Below, one piece after another: positions 58,925-64,000 of a stretch of DNA of 64,000 bases. Below the pieces are notes generated by a model, which searched no databases, was not told where the DNA came from, and saw only the letters and a program-made list of their open reading frames with translations. The stretch spans positions 1 through 64,000 of the forward strand of contig CAUZCL010000020.1 of NCBI GenBank assembly GCA_963578475.1. Reading direction: 5' to 3'. The DNA comes from SMYC01 sp963578475. GTDB lineage: Bacteria; Acidobacteriota; Vicinamibacteria; Marinacidobacterales; SMYC01. A program made the position numbers and the translations under genes. Position 1 is the first letter of the stretch. Every line of letters begins with the position of its first letter.

Positions 58925-60631
58925 TTGGCAAAGTGTACGAAGTTATTCGCGGTTTGCGTTTGTATGTTGGGCTGCCTCTCGCTCGCCAGTGCGGAAACGC
59001 CAGCCAAGGCGCCAGCGGACGTCAAGGTTCCTTTGCATGAGGGTTTGGGCTCTGCCCATATCTCCATCACGACGAGCTCGGAGCTAGCCCAGAAATATTT
59101 CGATCAAGGTTTGCGTCTGCATTTCGGCTTCTGGATCTCGGAATCGCGCCGCTCTTTCGAAGAGGCCATCCGGCAGGATCCGGAAGCGCCGATGCCCTAT
59201 TGGGGCAAGGCCTGGGCTTTTGGCCGCTATCACAACAACGCGGCCCCGCCCGAGCGGGACCTCGAAACATCCTATAAAGCGATCCAGGAAGCTCTCGCGC
59301 GCCAGTCCAAAGGGACCGCGCTCGAGAAAGGGCTCATCGACGCGATGGCGACGCGCATCGCGGAAGATCCCAAAGCACCCCGCGAGGCGCTGGACGCCGC
59401 TTACGCCAAAGCCATGCGCGCGCTTTCCGAGGAGCATCCCGAAGACGTCAACGTGCTGACGCTCGCGGCGGCCGCCCAGATGAACACATCCCGCTGGAAC
59501 TACTGGAACGAGAGCGGGAAAGCCAATAACGAGGACACGGACTGGTTCGTCAAAACGCTAGAGCGCGCACTCGAGTTCGAGCCGAGACATTCGGGCGCCA
59601 TCCACTACTACCTACACGGCGTGGAAGCTTCCGATGACGTATTCCGCGCCCGTGACCCTGCGCGCCAGCTCGCCTCGACGGCGCCCAACCTCGCGCATCT
59701 CGTCCACATGGGCTCGCATATCCTGATCCAAACGGGCGACTACGACAACGCAGCTGACACCAATATCGATGCGTCGATGGCGGACGAGCTCTATATCGGC
59801 CAGCCGGATCAAGAGGGGCGCTATCCGCTGGGCTCCTATCAGCACAACGTTCACTTCGTCTGGGTCGCGGCTTCGATGGAGGGCCGGAGTCTCGTAGCGC
59901 TGCAACAAGCGCAGAAGCTCCGCGACAAAGTCTTTGGGACCATCCCGCATCAAGTCATCCAGCAGTCGCACCGCTACCAAAACTACATGGCGTCGACCTA
60001 TTACACGTTGACGCGCTACGGCTACTGGAACGACATCGTGGCCCAGCCGGCGCCGCCGAAGGAGTTTCGCTACCTCAACGCCATGTGGCACTACGCCCGG
60101 GGGATAGCACTTGCGAACCAGGGAGAGTACGAGAAGGCTTGGGCCGAGCACAAAGCCCTCAACGAGATCGCGAATAGCGACATTCTAGGCGGACCGTCGC
60201 TGAGCGCCATGGGCCGGGAGGAGCGCCCGAGCTCGCCTTATCAGCGGAACACGAAGGACATGGTCAACCTCGCTGGCAACGCCATGGCGGGAGAGATCGC
60301 TGCCGTACAAAAGAACTGGGAAGAGGCGATCAACTACTTGGAGAAAGCCGTGAACCTTCAGGATGAGCTCGCTTATACCGAGCCTCCGCCGTGGCACTAT
60401 CCCACGCGGCACTCGCTTGGTGCCGTGCTCCTCGAGGCTGGCCGTCCTGAGCAAGCCGAAGACGTGTATCGTGACGATCTGCGGAAGTGGCCGGAGAATG
60501 GCTGGTCCCTCTACGGCCTCATGACCTCGCTTCGCATGCAGGGTCGCATGGATGAAGCGCGTCTCCTCGAGAAGCGCTACATGAAGGCCTTTGCCCGCGC
60601 CGACGTTGTTTTGACCGCGTCGCGCTTCTAA
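58925..60631 (+). CDS. Exported TPR-repeat protein
   Basis: A TTG at 58925 preceded by AGGAGG begins LAKCTKLFAVCVCMLGCLSL ASA, a signal peptide with three cysteines. The 568-residue protein is helical. It has TPR-like repeats: AQKYFDQGLRLHFGFWISES, ALEKGLIDAMATRIAEDPKA, ARGIALANQGEYEKAWAEHK and LGAVLLEAGRPEQAEDVYRD. It contains many His/Trp pairs (HYYLHG, HLVHMGSHI, QHNVHFVW). Such large periplasmic TPR proteins are common in acidobacteria and usually lack known function. It is followed by a hairpin terminator. Confidence 0.8.
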   Translation: MAKCTKLFAVCVCMLGCLSLASAETPAKAPADVKVPLHEGLGSAHISITTSSELAQKYFDQGLRLHFGFWISESRRSFEEAIRQDPEAPMPYWGKAWAFGRYHNNAAPPERDLETSYKAIQEALARQSKGTALEKGLIDAMATRIAEDPKAPREALDAAYAKAMRALSEEHPEDVNVLTLAAAAQMNTSRWNYWNESGKANNEDTDWFVKTLERALEFEPRHSGAIHYYLHGVEASDDVFRARDPARQLASTAPNLAHLVHMGSHILIQTGDYDNAADTNIDASMADELYIGQPDQEGRYPLGSYQHNVHFVWVAASMEGRSLVALQQAQKLRDKVFGTIPHQVIQQSHRYQNYMASTYYTLTRYGYWNDIVAQPAPPKEFRYLNAMWHYARGIALANQGEYEKAWAEHKALNEIANSDILGGPSLSAMGREERPSSPYQRNTKDMVNLAGNAMAGEIAAVQKNWEEAINYLEKAVNLQDELAYTEPPPWHYPTRHSLGAVLLEAGRPEQAEDVYRDDLRKWPENGWSLYGLMTSLRMQGRMDEARLLEKRYMKAFARADVVLTASRF

Positions 60632-60638
60632 CAGGTAT

Positions 60639-60670
60639 GGATCCCTCTCCTCATCTTGGGGGAGGGATCC
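60639..60670. terminator. Hairpin between the TPR gene and the amidohydrolase
   Basis: GGATCCCTCTCC and GGGGAGGGATCC form a 12-bp stem (one wobble) around an 8-nt loop, starting 7 bp after the TPR gene stop. No T-tract follows, so it may also attenuate the downstream gene. Confidence 0.5.
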
Positions 60671-60705
60671 TGATCCCTGCCTTGCCGCCAAAGATTGAAC
60701 GCCCA

Positions 60706-62340
60706 ATGAAGCTCGTTGGGGCACTCTGTATCGTCTTGTCCGCGACGTTTGCGATCGCGCAGGACGCCGACCTGGTTCTGCGCGGCGGGAAGGTCGTCAC
60801 CGTTGACGGCGACGGTACGGTTGCGGAAGCGATGGCTGTGAAGGGCAACCGTATTGCCATTGTGGGTACCAATGCAGCGATAGACGAGCTCGTCGGGCCC
60901 GGCACGCTGGTTATCGAGCTTCGAGGCAGGACCCTTCTTCCGGGCTTCATAGATGCTCACAACCACGTCGAGGGAAGCGCACACGGCCAGTTCTTCCGTC
61001 TTCCGGTCTCGGTGCCTCCGCTGAAGACGGCCGAAGATGTGCTCGACAAGGTTCGAGAACGTGCGAGCGAGCTTCCGCCGGGAACCTGGATCGAAGGGCA
61101 AGGGACGTACTACCAGCCCATGCCGACGCGCGAGCAGCTCGACACGGCGGTTCCGGATCACCCTGTCGTCATCCGCTGGAGCGCGCACGACGTCATCGCA
61201 AACAGCAAAGCGATGCAGATGTCGGGGATCGAACGCAACACGCCGCATCCTGCCGGCGGCCACATCGAGCGCGGACCGGATGGCGAGCCCACTGGGATCT
61301 TTCGCGACGCGCGGCAGCTGCTCGACCTTCCGCAGCCTTCCTACGCGGACACGCTTCGCGTCATCCCGCCGACCCTGCACGAGCTGTGGCTCGAGAACGG
61401 CGTCACCACCGTCTACACGATGGACACGCTCGAAGGTGTGCGCGCTCTCCAAGAGCTGCGGCGTCGCGGCGAGCTTCCACCGGTGCGTTTGTCCATCTCT
61501 TTCATGTTGAGCCGTTTCGATTTGGACGGGCTTCTGAGCCCCGGTATCCACACGGGCTCCGGAGATAACTGGATCAAGATTGGCGCCATCAAAATTCTTT
61601 TCGACGGTGTCTGGGGGACGACGGCGGCGACCTACGAGCCTCACTACGGGACGACCGACAATTACGGCAACTTGTCACGAAGCGGCGAGCAGCTTCGTGA
61701 AGAGGTTATGAAAGCTCACGCCGCGGGGTAGCAGATCTGGATTCACTGCAACGGACCGCGCGCGCAGGACCTCGCGCTCGACGCGTTCGAAGCAGCGCTC
61801 GAGAAATACCCTCGCCCCGACCACCGCCATCGCATCGAGCACTTCGCGAACTTCCTCGTCGACGACAAGATTCTCGATCGCATGAAGCGATTTGGGGTGG
61901 TCCCCGTTCCGCAAGCGTCGTTCATCTGGCGTGCCACCGATGAGCTCCTCTATCAAGAGGGCCGCCCGCGTCTCTACATACTCTCGACGCTCATCGAGCG
62001 CGGCTTCCGACCGCCGGGTAACGCGGACTCGGTCGGTACGCAGCCCTTCTCCATCAACCCGATGTTCTCTTTCACGCGCGCCGTTTTGCGCACGAGCAAG
62101 TTCGGAAGCGAAGTCGACCCCGACGAAGCGATCTCCGTCATGGACGCGATCCGCATGCACACCATCTGGGCCGCGCGCTCTGGCTTCGAGGAGGACATCA
62201 AAGGAAGCCTCGAGCCCGGGAAGCTCGCCGACATGGTCGTGCTCTCGAAAGACCCGCTCTCGGTCTCGCCCGAAGACCTCATGTCGATACAGGCGATGAT
62301 CACCATCGTGGATGGCCGAATTGTTTTCGAGCGAAACTAG
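60706..62340 (+). pseudogene. YtcJ-like exported amidohydrolase, interrupted by TAG
   Basis: From the ATG at 60706 the leader is MKLVGALCIVLSATFAIAQD. The enzyme shows RGGKVVTVDGDGTVAEAMAV, LLPGFIDAHNHVEGS, VIRWSAHDVIANSKAMQMSG and KIGAIKILFDGVWGTTAATY. A TAG at 61729-61731 separates VMKAHAAG from QIWIHCNGPRAQDLALDAFE. The family normally reads AGYQ...H here, so a Tyr codon is expected. The frame then continues to a normal C-terminus (SLEPGKLADMVVLSKDPLSV) at 62340. YtcJ-type enzymes hydrolyse N-formyl or cyclic amides. Except for this codon the gene looks functional. Confidence 0.8.
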
Positions 62341-62389
62341 GCTCTAACCAGTCAGAAACGAGGATTTTGTTCACGCTTTGGAGCAAGAA

Positions 62390-62485
62390 ATCTCACCGCA
62401 GCGGCGCAGAGCACGCGGAGAAGAAAAGGTATCCCTAGCCTCGGATTCGAATTCCGGATTTTCCTCTGCGTCTCTGCGGTTCAAA
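62390..62485. repeat. Palindromic intergenic repeat (CCGCAGAGACGCAGAGG type)
   Basis: CTCACCGCAGCGGCGCAGAG on the left is answered by CCTCTGCGTCTCTGCGGTT on the right, so the segment can fold on itself. The AACCGCAGAGACGCAGAGG motif is a recurrent intergenic sequence in several soil and aquatic bacterial groups. It lies between the amidohydrolase and the serine hydrolase genes. Confidence 0.6.
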
Positions 62486-62592
62486 AGGCTTTCAGGTTTA
62501 CCTGGCTAGCACTAGCTGGAGCCGAAACAGATCCGATCCATTCGCAATCCGCGCCTCGAACCGTTAGAATCGCGTTCCTGGAGGCACGTGTC

Positions 62593-64000
62593 ATGTCCTA
62601 TCGAACGCTGCTCCCGAGCGCCATTTTTCTTCTTTTGTTCTCGACGCTGGGCTGCGGGCCCGCGAACACCGAGCCCGAAGACGAAGCCGATATCGCCCCT
62701 TCGTCCAAAGACGCGCTTGTCGCGCGCGCGGCTTCTTTCGAGCTCGACACGGAGTACAACGCTCCGCCCGGTGTGGCGCTCGAGCATCACACTGCGGGAT
62801 TTGCCAAAATTCTCTGCTCGGCCGTATTCATCACCGGGCTCGACCCGGACTTCGCCGCGGAGAACATCGGCTATTTCTCCGCACCTTACGAGCATCGCGC
62901 GCACGTGACCGAAACCGTCATCGACCGCGAGAACAAAGCGGTGCATTTGACGCTTCCGAGCGGCGTCGTTCGCACGGCGAAATATTACGGGGACCAGGGA
63001 TGTGTTCCGCTCCCGAAAGGTGAAGACGATGCCTACTTCACGCCGGTGAAGATCGAGAGCGCGCTTCCCGATCCCGCAACGACGCCTTGGCCGATGGGCG
63101 ACGTGCTCTCCGACGAGCCGCTCCCGGAAGGCATCGATGCGGCGAAGGTTCAAGCAGCGGTGGATGTCGCGTTCTCGCGCCCGGAAGGGTTGACCGCGGC
63201 TTTGGTCGTGACCCACAAAGGCCGTCTCATCGGCGAGCGTTATCGCGAAGGCCTCGACATGCACACGCCGCTCGAGAGTTGGTCGATGGGGAAGAGCCTC
63301 ACCGCGACCCTCATGGGCATCCTCATCCAGCAAGACGAGTACGAGCTGTACCAGCCGGCGCCCATTCCCGAATGGAGCGAGGAAGGTGACCCGCGCGCGG
63401 AGATCCGTATCGCCGACATCATGCGCATGTCGAGCGGTCTGCGTTTTCGCAACATGGGCGACCCGGAATGGGACCCCGCCCTCGGCTATCCCGATCATCT
63501 TTATGTCTATGCGGGGACGGTGAACTCCTTCGAGTGGGCCGCCACGCGCCCGCAGCAGTGGCCCCCGAACACGATTGGCCGCTACCGCAACTCCGATCCC
63601 GTTCTGACGAACTATCTCATACGCCTCGCTGTCGAAGGGCGCGGCGACGAGTACTTGTCCTTTCCGCAACGAGAGCTCTTCGACAAGATTGGCATCCGTG
63701 GCATCGTCGCGGAGACCGACCCCTATGGGAACTTTCTGCTTCAAGGTGCCGAGTTTGGTCCCGCCCGCGATTGGGCGCGGCTCGGAAACCTCTATTTGCA
63801 AGACGGCGTTTGGAACGGCGAGCGCCTCTTACCGGAAGGGTTCGTGGAGTTTGTGAGCACGGTAGCTCCAGCGTGGGAAGCCGACGGTCGGCTGGTTTAT
63901 GGAGCCTTTTTCTGGATCAACGGTACCGAAGGATTCCCCATTCCAAAAGAAGCCTTCTTCATGTCGGGCGCTGGCGGTCAGCACACGATTATCATCCCGT
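62593..64000 (+). CDS. Lipoprotein serine hydrolase, class C beta-lactamase-like (3' end outside window)
   Basis: The frame starts at ATG 62593 after CTGGAGGC and is open to the window end (469 codons so far). The leader SYRTLLPSAIFLLLFSTLGC is a lipoprotein signal. The catalytic SxxK is in ESWSMGKSLTATLMG, the YxN-like motif is IGRYRNSDPVLTNYLI, and the C-terminal HTG-like motif lies around SGAGGQHTIII at the edge. The first 150 residues form an extra domain (IDRENKAVHLTLPSGVVRTA, then KYYGDQGCVPLP). Such proteins are peptidases, esterases or beta-lactamases. The end is not seen. Confidence 0.85.
   Translation, partial: MSYRTLLPSAIFLLLFSTLGCGPANTEPEDEADIAPSSKDALVARAASFELDTEYNAPPGVALEHHTAGFAKILCSAVFITGLDPDFAAENIGYFSAPYEHRAHVTETVIDRENKAVHLTLPSGVVRTAKYYGDQGCVPLPKGEDDAYFTPVKIESALPDPATTPWPMGDVLSDEPLPEGIDAAKVQAAVDVAFSRPEGLTAALVVTHKGRLIGERYREGLDMHTPLESWSMGKSLTATLMGILIQQDEYELYQPAPIPEWSEEGDPRAEIRIADIMRMSSGLRFRNMGDPEWDPALGYPDHLYVYAGTVNSFEWAATRPQQWPPNTIGRYRNSDPVLTNYLIRLAVEGRGDEYLSFPQRELFDKIGIRGIVAETDPYGNFLLQGAEFGPARDWARLGNLYLQDGVWNGERLLPEGFVEFVSTVAPAWEADGRLVYGAFFWINGTEGFPIPKEAFFMSGAGGQHTIIIP

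Noticed and set aside
62512..63801. Long minus-strand frame at the right end
   Set aside because: It mirrors the serine hydrolase that is open on the plus strand to the window edge. Its protein is Arg/His-rich without motifs.

Overview
The window is GC-rich bacterial chromosome, most likely from an uncultured acidobacterium. The main evidence is a fragment of an acidobacterial-type duplicated MacB/FtsX permease, a DUF4388 (PATAN) protein, a cytochrome-c/copper-monooxygenase-like protein, and many exported amidohydrolases, peptidases and Tat-exported aminotransferases. This assignment rests on gene families alone. Housekeeping genes are complete: prfC, ribF, cysS, ppgK and tRNAs for Met, Gly, Cys and Leu.

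Layout. 1-9.5 kb: ISAzo13 transposase tail, TetR regulator, M24 peptidase, a broken DUF533 gene, a broken D-aminoacylase overlapping a YpdA-like reductase, a double cyclophilin and an M16 peptidase. 9.5-16.3 kb: a decayed stretch with a wrecked aminotransferase, an intact EamA exporter, a VapBC-type pair, and halves of upp, glycosylasparaginase, a serine hydrolase, a glycosyltransferase-methyltransferase, YjbQ and a permease. 16.3-25 kb: BON protein behind a possible sigma-54 promoter, RF3, a methyltransferase, a carbamoylase-like hydrolase and two tandem exported aminotransferases. 25-36 kb: tRNA-Met, broken PrsW, xanthine dehydrogenase and DUF4388 genes, ribF, an RsbV/RsbW/RsbU partner-switch, cysS, yraN, tRNA-Gly and tRNA-Cys. 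37.3-48.05 kb: an island bounded by tRNA-Leu(TAA) and a 46-bp copy of that tRNA's 3' half. It carries tandem repeats, a two-gene secreted operon between direct repeats, an RHH/serine-recombinase remnant, a methyltransferase, an hsdR tail cut by an IS, a second tRNA-Leu remnant, and a Gfo/Idh-GMC-VOC operon. 48-64 kb: truncated acyl-CoA dehydrogenase, Bcr/CflA exporter, a UGSC selenoprotein operon, then exported hydrolases, oxidoreductases and amidohydrolases.

Two things stand out. First, the CDS at 49825-50373 has an in-frame UGA followed by a bacterial SECIS-like hairpin and belongs to the UGSC (seleno)protein family. It is translationally coupled to a CPTC thioredoxin-fold protein with a large uncharacterised domain, so the pair looks like a redox module. 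Second, the window is full of gene damage: about ten in-frame TGA/TAG codons, more than ten frameshifts, and at least six places where two half-genes are fused. This fits ongoing genome erosion by deletion and point mutation. Part of the frameshift load, especially in homopolymers, may be sequencing error, so read-level checks should come before biological conclusions.
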